In this document: one piece after another, positions 1-14,710 of the stretch
Layout: each line of letters begins with the position of its first letter
Position numbering within the stretch: the stretch's first letter is position 1
Assembly (NCBI RefSeq): GCF_964340395.1
Contig: NC_135560.1
Coordinates: 9,805,098 to 9,869,097, forward strand
Origin: Glandiceps talaboti
Taxonomy: Eukaryota; Hemichordata; Enteropneusta; Spengelidae
Direction: 5' to 3'
DNA: 64,000 nucleotides
The notes under the pieces: model-generated
The model's database searches: none
The model's input: only the letters and a program-made list of their open reading frames with translations
Told to the model about the DNA's origin: nothing
Made by a program: the position numbers and the translations under genes

Positions 1-119
1 ATAGACATACTTGAATGTCAATATTTAATCTAGCAATTTGTAAAGGAAGCCAAAAACTCAAAAGTAATATTTCTACTGTGAGAGACAGAAAATCACTTGA
101 CTTGTGTTATCGCTGTGTT

Positions 120-690
120 TGGCCATTTTTAGACAACTCAGTCTATTGATAACATTTTATTTTGTAACCTGACTTAGCGTACAATTATTACATTCAGCCA
201 TTGTAGACTTTTGATAAGTTTTGTTTTGTAACTTGACTTGGCGTACAACTATGGTATTCAGCCATTTAAGACAACTCAGTATTTTGATAATGTTGTACTA
301 ACTTCACTTGATGTACAATTATTGTTTTCAGCCATTTTAGACATCTCAATATTTTCATAATTTAAGTTTTATTTTGTAATTTGACTTGGCATACAGTTAT
401 TGTATTCAAACAATTCAATATTTTGATCAAGTTATATTTTGTATGGTGTACAATTATTGTATTCAGCCATTTCAAACGACTCAATATTTTGATAATTTAA
501 GTTTTATTTTTTAATTTGACTTGGCATACAATTATTTTATTCAGCCATTTTAGACACCTCAATATTTTGTATTTTGATCAAAGTTTTATTTTGTAATTCG
601 ACTTGATATACAGTTACTGTATTTAGCCATTTTAGACACCTTAGTATTTTGATTAGACACCTTAGTATTTTGATCAAATTTTTATTTTGC
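120..690. repeat. Degenerate tandem repeat, about 64-82 bp period
   Basis: The words cagccattttagacaactca and tgacttggcgtacaattatt recur about seven times at spacings of 64-82 bp, with copies starting near 121, 195, 259, 329, 464, 542 and 624. Copies are AT-rich and heavily diverged, so the array is old. Confidence 0.8.
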
Positions 691-3600
691 ACATTTTTAT
701 TTTTATACCTAATAGTATCTGGCAAATGCAGCTGCAATATGCTATCATTGCATTTTCCAGGAATTGTTGAAATACCTACTACTAATTGACAGACTATTCA
801 CCTGTCAGATCTGATACGAACTCTGTTCCTTATCTCTACGAATGACTCTTGTACAAAAACAAATTCCTTACTTGATTACATTCACCGGGAACATATTTTT
901 GGCTGTGAAAAAAAAAATGATAAGGAAAATATGTAGACAGTTGCCACGTCTGTGTGCTGCAGAACTGAGTACACAATAATAACAGAGTCACAGGTATAAG
1001 CTTGCTGCATTCGCGATAACATAAACGCTGTTTTTCACGTTTGCTCTGTGAGGAAATTCCTACGAAAGTATTTGAAATAAATAGAGATGAAATTACCTGT
1101 AAATTGAAATTTGTGTGTACCTTACAATGATATTTTCATCTTTGACTCAACTACTTGACTTTCAGCACAGTAAGGTGAGAAGTAATTGCTACATGTGTGA
1201 GAGTATAAATGGAAAGGAAAATAGTACTCTTAAATTTTTACTACATTTTAAAGACAAAATTATGGCTGTCTGAGGTGGAAAGTACAGCCACTTATTAAGA
1301 CTACATAATACCAGCAGTGTTTCTGGTGTTTGTATGTTCCATCATTAAAGACAGAGTCATCCTATAGCAATGAAAATACTTGTAGAAACAGGCACAGTAC
1401 AGCAACTCAAGTATGAGCAAATGAAACGATAAAAACCATACTAATAAATCCAACAAAAATGAGACAAAATCACTTGAGTGTCACCAAATAGAAACCTTTA
1501 AAGAGTAGCGGGGAGCAAAGATCAGTGGCAGAAATACTTGAGAACAATGGCATGTATAGGCGGAGTGTCACACGTTGGGCAACCAGGTGACTAGGTTTAA
1601 CAGTGCTTGTTTTTGTCAAATTGGCCCCAGACGATAAGGACTCAGGGTGATTTACAACACACTGGGGTTAGGGTTAAGCATACAGGACTAGGAGTAAAGA
1701 GAAACTCTCCAACAACCATGATATGAGCACAAACAAAGACACCATTGAAAAGCTGCCAAGCCAGCACCTGCAAATAATGACGATAAACTACATATCTCAT
1801 TGCCAGGTATCATAATCAGATTGAATTATCTCACAGTGCCACCTCCTAAATACCTTGGTTGGCCACCATCACCCCCAGACAGTCGGGTCAAAATAATCCC
1901 TCACCTTACCTCTCATAGATTAACGAGTTAATCTTTTGACTTTACTAGAAAAGGCATCTGGGTTATTTGTTGATTGTATGGCTTTCCACTTTATTAAGTT
2001 ATTTTATTGCAATTATGACTCACTTTTCACCATCCAATTAAAAATCTTGATAAAAAGTACATATATATATATATAAAACAGACCAGCTATACTGCTGTGA
2101 CCTCTGACAGATATACATAATTACCACAGATATGAGACTACAGTTTGGGGTCTGGTGATGTGATAATTGGAGCTATTTAAGAGAGACCTGACAGAAGTAA
2201 TCACATATATAGTCACACAGGTTACGCTCATACCACTGTTAATGTCAATGGTTGGCAAACAAGGAGATTTCATTATTTTCACACTGTTGATGATCAGACA
2301 CTCTGGACATGAAACTATATATTAATAAGAAACATGATACAGGCAAAGAAGAACAGAGAAGGATTGGAGAAAAACAAAACTGATATCATATATCGATTTA
2401 AGTCAATACCTCACAATGGAAGTATTTTTGAAAATATGAAAAGAATCTTGTATTAAATTTTTATTAATTTTTACAAGCTTCAACCCTACAAATGAGTTTT
2501 TTTGGGGTGAGAATTCAGTGAGTCAAAATGTGAAGTTGAGACAGCGAATGGCTGGGTTGAAGGTACGCCCTCACACAAGGAGTGTGTGACAGTTGTGTAT
2601 TGCTACCACAAAAAGCTGTATATATAGCTTCTTTGTGGATATGTCTGAGTGTAATCTATCTAGTGAACTCTTAAAACGTTTTACCACATGACGGTTGACA
2701 GATTCACATCAACAGATGTGGTACTCTGCAGTTCAGAGTTCCTACTATGGTCTGTTTTACAGCCCCGTTCTTACTTGATTGATGACAAAACAGCATCGGA
2801 ATAAAACCTTTCACGTTTACAATTCACATTTCACAAGTTGACAAGAGTGATGTTTTTACCAAAGTGCATGAGTACAAGGAATTTACAGCACATGTTCTCC
2901 TGCTGTTGCCAGTGCTTTGGGGAATCACAAGGAAAATAGTCCCCTGACCTCAGAGGGCAGCAGGATACAAAAGACCAAGTGCCCCATAACACCTCTAAAC
3001 ATAAACATGTCTTTGTGGTTACAGGAGGGGTCATCAATTACCCGTATCACTGACCAAGTCAGGTCAAATGTCAAGTGGAAAGGCAAACACAGCTTTTGGG
3101 ATTTGGCAAAAGCTGTGGCAGGACCTGTGACTCAAGGTGTTGACAGGCCAGGTCTTGAGCTCACAGGCCATCAGAATTATCAATGTGTGCACATTTGTAC
3201 GCCTCATTGCCTCAAATTGTCTCATTTATCATGTATAGTGCAGTGAAAACAGTGACGCAAATGAAACCAGGAACACAAGTGGGTGAAAAAACATGTGACA
3301 AAAAAATTGCATTTGTAATGTCAATACTTTAAACGACGCTAGACTGTTCAATAAATCTTGATTTTGGTAATAAAGGAAGTTGTAAGTCACACTCTGTCAA
3401 CTGCAAAGTTATTTACTGTCCAAGCCAAGTGCTGACTAGTAGTACCCGACAAAGTCAAGAGTCTATGTCCATGCTGTTTATGGACACTTGAAATCTTCAC
3501 ACGTTACCCTGTCTTATTCAAATGCCATTGAAATCATCACAAGACAAACGATGACAAAAGTTAAGTGAATCTCCAGACTTTGTGCTTGTTGTTGCCAACT

Positions 3601-6117
3601 TCTGTCTTTCACATTGGCACATTGCCAGTGGTTTGTGATATGCTTATTACTGGATGTTTGTGATTCAACAACATAGCACAGCTGGATGGAAAAAGGGGAG
3701 GGAAAAAAGAGCAGAACACAAACAAACGATTGATTTAACCCTCAATAAAATTGTCAGATTGGGCCTGGTATAAAAGATCTAAAGTTTTTGCCAAAGGGCA
3801 AATAAAACCTCATTCAAATCGTAATTGCCTTGGACCCTGTTTTCTTTTATTATTATGTAAGGAAGTTTCTCAACACACCCATTTCAGTTTGTCCTTAGAT
3901 GACCACATAGCAACATCCTGTGACCTTATCTGAACTTTATTATGCAATTAACCGAGAATAGCTTTATAGAGGTGGCACCTGTATGACCAATCAACTTAAG
4001 GAAGGTTAAAGTTCTGTCAGTGTTTGAGTGAATAAACAGAAAAGTTGTCAATAAAGTCGGTGTGTACACACTGGTTTTATTTGTCTGTGGCCTAGACTGC
4101 CACCAATAGGGGAGGTATTCATTGAGTATTGGTATGTACCGTCACTGTCAACACAACAAGGCCATCAGCCAGCAGATAATGTGTAAGCAATGTCTACTTG
4201 GTTACCCAGGGAGAGACAGATTTATTGCAAGCCCAATATTAGCTCACCAGCAGTCTGTACTGTAGTGACCACTTACATGTACACCAAGACCCATGTCATA
4301 TCTAGGGGCAGAAGCCACCCTTGAGCGGTGTTATCATTGACTTCACATGTCATACTATGTTGACTTTCTATATCACAGATCTGACCCCACTCCATTTGTT
4401 GCTAAGAACTTGGTACAGATCAGTGAACTACCACTTGTAAATTTAAACTTGGGGCTGTTAATGGCTCTTTTTATTTCTCATTTCGATTTGAAGTTTTTTT
4501 TTCTAGTGGCATGTCTTTGTTTGTTCACCTGGTGATAGATATGGCCCTCTGAGATTCAAGTTTCTTTCATGGTGAGTCAACATTCTTGTATGACTGAATA
4601 CGGGTGGAAACTACTGGTGTGCATTCCTTCAAACAAAAGTACAAATAAAAAAACAAACACACCGCACCAAAATAAACTGGAAAATACATCAAAATGAATA
4701 TCTGTTTGTTATGACTCATTTGTCTGTTTGGTTTACTTCTACTATGTGATCATGTTATTTTTTTTATGTTTCTTCGACTTTCCCATGTACACTACAAAAA
4801 AATATCTCAAGTTTCCAATCCATTCCTGGTACCCACTCAAACTCAACTTTTGATAATGATAGGGGGTACTCTTTTAAACAAATTCTTTACCCCTTTGACA
4901 AACAACCTCCTTACTACAAATAGCAAAGCCGATCCAAAAAACTCCTGTTGTGTATGATTCATAATCCTACTATATCTTCCAACATCCTTTCACTGGTTTC
5001 ATGTGTTACAAACTAGTTTTTTTTAAAAACTTAACATCACATCTTCAGACATCAAACATTCTTCCATTGGTTTCTGAGTGTCACTTTTACAAAGCTAATT
5101 TTTTTATTTAAATTTTAGTTCGAAATTTTTTACTTATATGGAAGTTGTTGAATATTTAAGATCAAGTCGACATTTTAATTACCAAATAATAACTGCTTTA
5201 GTTATTTTATAATTTCACAATGAAAATAATCAGTAGCATTTTATAAACGATATAAACGAATGTATTATCAAAAGTTTTGGTTTTATACTCACACTAAGAC
5301 AGCTAGTTTACAATTACGGAATGTTTCCCTGAGTGACTCAATGAAACTCTGTGATGGTTGAACTGGATCACATAAATGGAATATCTAGACACTGGTTCAT
5401 ATGAACTTGTCCACCTCTTAACTTTAATCCCGATTACCAAAATCTTTTAACGTGACAACAAAATCTGGGAGGAGGATCACACTTAAAAGTTGTAGAGTGG
5501 ACAATAAAAACAGCTAGATCAGTTGGGGGAGATTAGTAGAATTACCGTATAAAAAACATGCAACCCAAGCCTGTAATAATATAATCCTCACCTTGAACAA
5601 CTTATAAATCCCTGCAGATTCAGCTACAAATTATGAGACTATTCAAGGTTAAGTCGAACAGATAGAACCCTGAACACTAAAACAGCTATAAAAAAAAACA
5701 CCACAAGTGCAAGGGGGATGTCAGAGATTTCCTATCTCACTTCACATCATAATCATAATCGTAAGTGCATGGGACGATAAAAATGAAACGTCTGGCATAA
5801 AATTAATGTATAGAAATAAAACAGATTTTTAGTAGCTGGTAAGCCTAACAAATCACAGATGCAATTTAATATTTACAACGTCAGCTTGTAATGTTTAAAG
5901 GGATATTGGAATTCAGTGGATGAGTATTATCGTGAATCATGCATAGATTTTTATTTGACAATTTTACGGCTTAGTGATATTTTATATGATTTGTATAAAG
6001 CCAGTCTCTCAATAGCTTACAGCAGGATGTAGATGTAACCATAAACCATCATAATATTCAACTCTAAACAGGAAAACAACTCTAAACAAAATCACAATTG
6101 TTATTTTGTTCCAACAA

Positions 6118-6118
<1 letters not shown>

Positions 6119-6156
<38 letters not shown>

Positions 6157-6272
6157 CATACATCCACACATCCATCTATCCATACATACATACATACATA
6201 CATACATACATACATACATACACATACACATACACATACATACATACATACATACATACATACATACATACA

Positions 6273-6322
<50 letters not shown>

Positions 6323-6366
6323 CATATATATATGTATGTATGTATGTATATATGTATGTATGTATG
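6119..6366. repeat. Compound microsatellite (TA)n-(CATA)n-(TA)n-(TATG)n
   Basis: A TA tract is followed by about 140 bp of CATA repeats, a second TA tract and then TATG repeats. The last part is the reverse complement of the CATA block, so the locus can form a long hairpin. The open frames seen here on both strands are repeat artefacts. Confidence 0.95.
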
Positions 6367-7679
6367 ATTGTATATTATTCCACAGCCTACATTCCTTGAT
6401 AAACATTTTTGGGATCTCTCAAATGCACTCACTCCTATAGAATAATTAATACTGGAAAAGTTGTCATCAGAAATTTTATAATTATAATTTTTTTTTGTCA
6501 TGTGATTCTTGGAATTCTTTGCAATTTTGTTGTTGTGATTTATGCAAACTGTAAATGATGTAAAAGTTGAACAATACGCATCTCTCAGGGACAAACTTGC
6601 TGGACTTTTTAGCCGAGTTATTAAAAGTGAAAACCGGTAGTAGTAAAACATGGCTGTGTAACCTATGGCTTGAGCTTTGACATTTGAACACTTGCTCAGT
6701 TGTTGGTGGGTAAAGTGCACATGGTTATATGCCCAGCTTTTATAATAGTGGTAATAAGATCTGACTGCACACATAAGCTTATACTACAACTGACAGATAG
6801 CGTAAACACGCTGACTTTCATCTTAATTTATTCAACCTGCATTTCACGAGAGATGGTTGGAAAAATATGCCTTTATCTCAAACGTGAAGTTATTCTACTG
6901 ATGTGATGAAAGTATGTGGCATACTACATTGCCGGGATAAATGCTCATGATTCTGGAAAAACCTGATGGATATCTGGGATGAGAAAGTTTTCCTGCATTT
7001 TTTTTTTCAAATATGAGAATTCTTGTGTCGTCTTTATAGTGATTTTTAGTACAAGTTGTAAAACTTTCTATGGTGGGAAACGCAAGCACACTAAGTCAGT
7101 GACAGATGTTACAAAGTGTTGACATATCGCTGTTTATTTGTTTAACTTCTCGTTCGGTCGTGGCAGTTTACGAAACAGATAAAAAAATCACAAACGAAGT
7201 GAAGATGAAATCGTTCACACCTGATAGCAACTATCTACATTCCTGCATAAGATGTTGAAAACTTTCCTAGATTTTGATAATTTTCTGGTTTCCATTGCAG
7301 GAATGTTACATTGAGGGATCGGGTTTCATTTAGGTCTGTCTTGATTGACAGGCTGGGTTTTTTCCACACTTTACTATCATAATTTTATCATCCCTTCATC
7401 ACATGATTAGTCATTTTTGAACGTAAACACATGAACAGAATCCTGGCAATCTGCCTACAACTGACTTATTTACTGGGACAGAGATGAATTTGATATCGCT
7501 GTAGGCATACCGCAAACAGCGGGAATTATGGAACCCATGCAACTATTTTACTATATGCTATTTCATGAATGAAATGATAACCGTGGATAGATACACAAGT
7601 AGTTTATGAATTAGACCCTTGTCATCAGACACTTTACTCCTGAGGATGACTATACTTGTACTTTTGATTACCGCTACTA

Positions 7680-8290
7680 ACAGACAACTTCACTAATTCC
7701 ATAATTATCATATAAATACTACTACTTCTCAGATAACACAGATGACACTTTTTTAGTCTATCAAGTTCACTAAAAAAGTTTAGCACCTAAAATTGTTTTC
7801 TCTGACTTAATGAAATCATTAACTCAACGGTTATCAATACATGCTAGTACTCCTCAGATATCACAAATGATAACTTTTAGTCTATCAAGTTTGCAAGAAA
7901 AGCTTAGAACATAAAATTGGCTTCTCTGAACTAAACGGAATCATTAACTTTAATCAATACATACTACTATTCCTCAGATATCACAAATATGAACTTCAAA
8001 CTATCAAGTTCACTAGAAAAGTTTAGCACCTAAAATTGTTCTCTCTGAACTAAACAGAATCATTAACTTTAATCAATACATACTAGTACTCGTCAGATAT
8101 CATAAATAAGAACTTCAAAATTATGAGAAAAGTTTAGCACCTAAAATTGCTTTCTCTGAACTAAACGGAATCATTAACTTCATAAACTATCAACACATGC
8201 TACTAGTACTAATCCTCAGATATCACAAATAACGAGAAAAAGTTTAGTAACTAAAAATGTTTTTTCTCTGAACTTGGAATCATCTAAATG
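7680..8290. repeat. Tandem repeat, about 120-bp period, 5 copies
   Basis: The copies share ctcagatatcacaaat, aagtttagcacctaaaatt and gaatcattaactttaatc and recur near 7727, 7853, 7974, 8089 and 8216. The last copy is shortened internally. Confidence 0.85.
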
Positions 8291-10069
8291 TAGTGTAGAG
8301 TATGCCCTCTATAAAGACAGAATGCCCCACTACTGACCCGCCTACTCACAATATCAGAGCTGCGTCAACAACCCCTATCCCCTATAACATGGTATAAGGT
8401 GACTCACAGGAATACCTTTCTCACAAATATCTCAGCAAGAAGCAATTTTCTCCTTTTTGAAATACCACTCTAAATGTAATATGGGTTTTGAACAATATAA
8501 AATATCGTAATTATCTCCTCGCTCACATGAGAGGAAGTATTTCTTTAATTTCTTTCTCAAAATTTTGATTAATGTGATTCAATTATTTATTTATTTTCCA
8601 ATCTTAGTTTCTGTAGAACACCAATAAAAGTACTGAAATACCCACAGCATGTTTTCATCAAATATTTTGCCTCGCATTTTTTTATTTACAGGGTCAATTA
8701 ATTTTGTGAACTGTTGATGATTTCAAAGGTCTTCTTTTCTAAATTTTTTTATTTTTTTATTTTTATTTGAAATGATTTGGGGGAACGAGTGGATCACTCA
8801 TTAGACAGGGTACTATAGTGAGACAGAATAGAAAGAGACATACTGCAAACGTTCATCTAACACAAAGCAATGACTCTGCTTATGTCAATACACACATTGA
8901 TCACCCTAGGGTATTTAGCAACCAAATCAAATCAACTATTTTGTGGTTTCCCGTACAAACACAGTACCAATCAATTCCTACCTATTCCAAAAATTGCCTC
9001 TTTTATTCTCTGCCATTCATGCTTTGCTCTGCACAGAATGGAGTTGTGAAGAGAGGACAGCCCTGACGATGATGTCCTCCCTGTGATAATATTGACTGAC
9101 TTATAGTTTATCACTAGCTATACACACCTCTAATGATGGGGTTTGTAACAGTCATCCCCTGGGCACTGCAAATCCACAGCGTGGAAGCCATCTTTTATGC
9201 CAAACAGCAAATTACATTTCCTCTTCTTTCTCTGCTAAAATATTCATGAATCGCCAACAAAATAATCATTTAAAACTGGAACCAACCATGTCTATGCAAA
9301 TCGTCCGGGAATCTTACCCTTAGATACCTAGCCAAGTCCGTTTTTACTTTTTCCTTCTTCCTTTTTTTTTTAACAAGGGGAACACAATCTGTCTTAGTTT
9401 GAATCTACAAGAATATTGTGAAAATACATAATCAATTAATTTATGGTTTGTTTTGATCTGAGGTGTCACTATTTTTGTTTTCCAGTATAATGGGAATTTC
9501 TAAACACCATGCACACAAACTAATTATTTTTAATCAACGAACTATAAACACTGATTTAGTTTCTCATAATTTGACAACTTTCTTGGAACCTCAGGAACCT
9601 GTCTTGGGACTCCTTTTCTGAAAGTTTTGTCAATTATTCTAAATGTAATAATTCTATCTTGCTTCAGTTTCCAGATGATGACAGTCATGTGGTTACTCTT
9701 TTGATCAATCATTCCAGCTCCACAGCTCTTTCCCTAGAGTATATCTTGCATGTCAAAATTACCTTCCCATCTCAGGGAGTGCCATCTCAATTATTTTTTT
9801 TCCAGAATTTGGCGGCTTTTCATGGAGCCTGAAATTCTCTTCTGTTTTCGTATCCAGACTGTGTGTCTGCTTGAAGCAGTTATCAATTGTGTTGATTTGG
9901 CAAGAACTCTTCTGTTAACCTGTGTGCTGACTTCAACATTTTCATTTCAGAGGAAATGATTTGGCTCTTCAACTTTCCCACATTGTGCGATACTTGGTGA
10001 GTGGAAAGGTTAAGAAGGCTATGTCACAATCAGTTCTCTGTCAAACAGTAGGGAAACACTCACATCAAC

Positions 10070-10830
10070 CCAGTCATTATAAGCCCTCAAATTACTATCC
10101 ATCGTAATTTCAACTAACTCAGGGTTTTTTCACTAAAAATACCTCTCATTATTTCAATTTTTAATCTACTTTTTATTTTTGATGGTAAAGTAAGGATAAT
10201 TTGAGTCCCTTTTCATAATTTCAATGAACTCTGGGTTTTTTTCTACTTTTTTTTTATTTCTGTTGGTAAAGTAAGGATAATTTGTGTTTTACAGTTGTTC
10301 AGTTGTTACTTCCATTTTTTTACTTTGTGCTTTCATCCATTTTTTTGCTTACCTTTTCTTAGTTATACATTCGAGTTGTAGTTTTCAATATTTCTAATCA
10401 TTGTTCCATTGTATTTTTTAATTTTTAGATCCCCGAAGAAGGTGTGAGACCAAATCATCGGAGTAATTTTAATTAAACAATTTTTTTTTCGGAAACTGGA
10501 GCTTGCTCTCTTTCATACCCAATAATTTGTGTCCCTAAATTTTCATAATCTCAACCAACTCGGGTTTTTTTCTCAATAAATAAATCCATTTTTGCTTCAA
10601 ATTAAAACCTATTTTTTTATATTTCTGATGGAAAAGTAAGAATAATTTGTGTCCCTAAATTTTCAAACCATTTCAAATTATCTATCATAATTTCGATCAA
10701 CTCTCGGATTTTGATTTTTTTTTTTTGCACCTAAAGATAAGTCCCTATTTGCTGCAAACTTAGAATCCTCTTTGCTTTAAATTCCAACCGGCTTTTGTTT
10801 TCTGATACTAAAGAAAATCCATTTCTGTCC
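10070..10830. repeat. Degenerate tandem repeat around taaagtaaggataattt
   Basis: The words gataatttgtgtccctaaat, cataatttcaatgaactc and ctttttatttttgatgg recur several times with varied spacing of roughly 100-170 bp. Thymine-rich runs separate the copies. The boundaries are approximate. Confidence 0.6.
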
Positions 10831-12127
10831 CCATATATATCAAAACATCTGTAATTTACTAAAAATTGCAAAAAACTAGAACAGAATTAATACAATCAAA
10901 TCTTAAATACAAACAATTGACAAGAAATTCTCTTGTGTCGTTGATTGAAAAGTCACAGACAAAAACAAATATTTATTCTGCAATTTTAGTCAAAAAAAAC
11001 TTTCACAAAAAATGTAATTTTGTGGTTGACGTGGTTAGTTGGGTGTGCAGTATTGGATAGAAGTAGTTGGGCTATTTTGCTACCAGCCAGGCAATATAGA
11101 TTAAATGTATATGACACTGATTTATTTCAAGTTTTACCGATCTGTTATTATGGTTACGTCCTAAGTATACCATGTTTATGTTGATTTTCAGGAAAAAAGG
11201 ATTGCTTAGAAGTCAAAATCTGAACTGAGAAGAACGTGAAAAGTATAAAACTGGTATTGACTTTGAGGTGTTTGTATCTATTTCATTTCAGCGGTGAGAT
11301 CAACTTCAAAAAATCAAAAGTGAACAGATGAAAGAAAGTTAATTCGCCTCATTCTACTTTTCGTGTCATATATGACCAGACCATTACTATGTGACATGCT
11401 CAGAAATTAATTTATCACGGAAGAGCACAGCAGGTTTTGACATTGCCTGGGGCTAGAAGGAAGACAAATCTCCTTCGGGAAGCAACTTCCTGCGTTGTAG
11501 AAATTACACAGAGCACTACCAGCCAATAATGTAAAAATTAATTGCAAAAGTAAACACACTCTTTGAAAGCCAAAGCTATTAACATGGCAAATATATCAGT
11601 TCTGGATCCTGGTGGGAAGGGACAGTGCAGTCGGAGAAAAAATGAAATGCTATGATTACCCCTACTATAATGGAAAATTAATTGGAAAGCTGTTGGAGTA
11701 AGAATTAAACTTTTAAACTTGGAGTTTGGAAGGAGACTGGGATACGGAGAGATGCATCGTGGGAATCCCATCATTTCCATGGAGCCATACAGCAGTCATC
11801 AAATATGTATGATACCGTTTGCAGTGCCTTTATTATGGTGGAAATGAAAGAGTCGTGTCTACTGCTACTTGGCTTGCAACATTCCCAACAGATATACCAA
11901 CGAGGACGAGTCAACATTACTGGGTCCAATTATTTACACACTCTACTCAGTGATGGCAAGCCGTAATAAGACATCGCATCAAACTTTTGGTGAACCTGAC
12001 TGGAGTCAAACATCAACATTTTGTTGGTTGAACCTTCCTACATTTACAGATATTTCTAGAATTAGGTATTTACAGTTTTAAAAAGTGAAGATTTTGTTCC
12101 CATCTTCTCGTCTTCTCCCACTCCATA

Positions 12128-12245
12128 ACATGAAACGTAACAGAACCCCTTAAAACGTGAGTGTGAGAGTTGTGTACTCAAGGTATTTGAACAAGTGCTT
12201 GCTATATTCTTCATGGTCATACTTTCATGAGTGAAGCAACAACAG
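12128..12245. repeat. MITE-3-type interspersed repeat, copy 1
   Basis: It contains acagaacccc followed by tgtgtactcaaggtatttg and agtgcttgct, words shared with the element at 36368-36550, which lies in the opposite orientation at the cagaacccc end. It is probably a short palindromic non-autonomous DNA element. Confidence 0.55.
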
Positions 12246-12807
12246 TAGATTTTTCTTTGTCTATGTCTATCTAGGTTTATGATGCAATGCGTACTCATGT
12301 TAAATTAAAATCCTAGAGGGGAGAGGGGAGGGGGAATCTTGTAAATTGCCATACCTTTATATACCATAATTTTTAGAGGGGCACCCTCGGTAAAATAGCC
12401 AGGGAAACTTGTGTAGATTACAACCTACTTCACAGTAAAAAAAACCCTCTCAAAATGCATGAAACTGATATGTACACTGATACTTCAGTTTGCCTTCCAC
12501 AATTTCACAATTTTTGTCATTTCCACAGCTAAAAAGCACCTTATTATTAAAATTTACTTGCATTTAATATATGCCAGGTTTTTAGTAAGTTCCAACTGCA
12601 TAACACGTCCAATAAATGCTTTCAATACCTACATTATCCAACCAAATATTATTTAATAAAATTTGGGGTTTTTTGGTTAGTAATTTTCACAACATCTGAG
12701 GTTGTGACCATATGAACTAATGTCAAGAGTTCGTTGTTGAAAAAATTTACAAAAAAACCCAAACTATTATTATAATTTTCACTTAATATTTATGTAAGGT
12801 GTACATG

Positions 12808-12870
12808 TCTTTCCGTTGGAACAAAACAAGTAAAAAAAGGGCATTTGTTTGATGTTTTAGTAGAAAAGGG
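12808..12870 (+). repeat. Short dispersed repeat, copy A
   Basis: It carries tgtctttccgttggaaca and then aaaaaaagggca. The same words, with a few changes, appear at 15963-16030. About 60 bp can be aligned by eye. The family is not recognised. Confidence 0.6.
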
Positions 12871-14675
12871 ATTTGACAGCAAATCTACATCTTCATGTAA
12901 GTGGAAGTACACAAATCTTTGGAGTGGTTAACCTCAACTTTGAATAACTTGATTTACAATGAAAAGGTTAGACTAATTAAAGCTACTACATATTCACAAA
13001 CCACAAATGAAAACAAAACTCTTGACCTAAAATTCAGTCTGGAAAAATATTGACAAAGCAAAGATTGACTGAACTAACGTAAAAAATTTCAAATCTCAAC
13101 TCTTTGTATTGAAATTTTCTGTTGTTCTTTCCTTCTGTGGATTCGGTCTCCATTTATTAGACTTCATCAATCACGCACAGCTAAATACCTGATTTGTAAT
13201 TTTTTCCCCCTTGATCACGACATCCATGAAACTAGAGACTGGTGCAGCTGAAAACCAGTATGGAAGTAATAAATGACATTTGATCCATGCATTCATAATA
13301 CAAAGCAACATGTAACTTGGGTGAGAGAAGCTGAGTAAAGGCCAGACACCTATCCGATATCAATATCAATACCGATGAGCACTCCTATTGGACTTTTAAT
13401 GGCACCACTTCAGGGCTTTAAGCTTGTGTAGTGGTAAGCCTCCCGGAATTGACTCCAATTGGTAAATGTTTGCCTCTTTTGTGTGCAAACTTAGTGAAAT
13501 GGCTGTGAAGTGAAAACTTGCAAACGGCATTCTGGCTGTGGTTTGTGCAATGGATTATTAATATCCATACAGTACAATGGCCACAAGTTGTGGTTTTACA
13601 GAATGAATACAGAGAGTACATCAACGAGAGAACGCCGCAATACCACTACAGATGGTACTTTTGCTGCGGTAACGAGTCAAACTACAAACATAGAAAAATC
13701 CCCTCTAGGACTATTTACTCTGTATGAAATAAAGTGAATACAAAAGACCAAACCTGAAACTATTAAATAATTATGGATGGAACAATTTTGTTATTATATA
13801 TATACGCTATGTAGTGATACTTGATACTTCATGTTTTAGTGCAGTTCTTATAAAAAAAAAATTAGATAAATCAAACTGCGGCAATCAAACAATAAGATGA
13901 ACTCACTGCATTGACAAGTAACTTTTGTTACCACACAAAGAACATTAACGTAGAGTGTATATTTGTCACGTCTGTAGTTCAAAACAAAGACATATCGTAT
14001 GTTAGAGTTCACTACAGTCACAAATCTAAACATAAAATTCACGTTTGGTCTTTGCCTGTTTAATATATTTAAAATATTAAAATTTTGATGTGAACAACTT
14101 ACAGGTAGATTTGGTTCATGTAATCTTTTCAACAGTATCCGAGCAAATATAACAAAAAGATGAGTATTTCTTGATAAATTTCACCACATGAAATCAAACA
14201 GAAAATAAGTTATGAACAGTATTCTTACAAATATTACGTGAGGAATGTTTTCAAACAAATTTTACGAACCATGAAATTAATATACAGTATGTTAGGAGCA
14301 ATGTTATCACAATGAAAACTACAGATGTTGCAAAATAGTTTTTGCCCAAAAAAATGAAATTAAATAAAGTGTACTCAACTTGTTCTAATAATATTATAGA
14401 AAGTTAGGAATATTTCCAAACAAATCTTGCAAAACATGAAGCTAAACAAAAAGCATGTTATTACAGACAGAGTTCCCAAAGGGAAAATTTGAAACTTTCC
14501 TAACACTCGACTCATTTCTACTTGCCAATATCTAACATGATCTAATTATCAATAAAATGAACATCAGATTTCTCATGACCTATTTAACCGACCCTATATT
14601 TCATCAAGTCAACAAAATAATTTGAAAAAAAATGATGCCCTCTATGGCAGGATGAGAAAAAATTCACAACATCAC

Positions 14676-14710
14676 TGATTGTAAGATGGGTGACCCCCAA
14701 AAGTATATAT
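14676..14710 (-). CDS. Possible further RCC1 microexon (35 bp), weak
   Basis: After a strong acceptor (attttttgcccag) the minus strand reads IYTFGGHPSYN plus CA, followed by GTGATG as a possible donor. This resembles the first exon in the window (IYSWGNGNSG plus CA), including the split glutamine codon. Entry would be phase 0, whereas exon 27287-27430 leaves one base, so at least one intermediate exon would be required. No matching LG-beginning exon was found downstream. In the phase that would join directly to exon 27287-27430 the peptide reads DIYFWGSP, which lacks the usual linker residues. This may be chance. Confidence 0.2.

Noticed and set aside
872-902. A 31-bp minus-strand candidate exon with a strong acceptor (tttttttttcacag) and donor (GTAAGG), in a phase fitting exon 27287-27430.
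   Set aside because: The nine encoded residues have no RCC1 character and so short a sequence with both signals is expected by chance in AT-rich DNA.
1560-1660. A VWGQ-like word on the minus strand resembling an RCC1 blade start.
   Set aside because: In-frame stops lie on both sides and no acceptor or donor gives a usable exon.
2831-3246. Overlapping open frames on both strands in a less AT-rich segment.
   Set aside because: Neither strand shows a known motif or splice signals with sensible phase; frames on both strands over the same bases suggest composition rather than coding.
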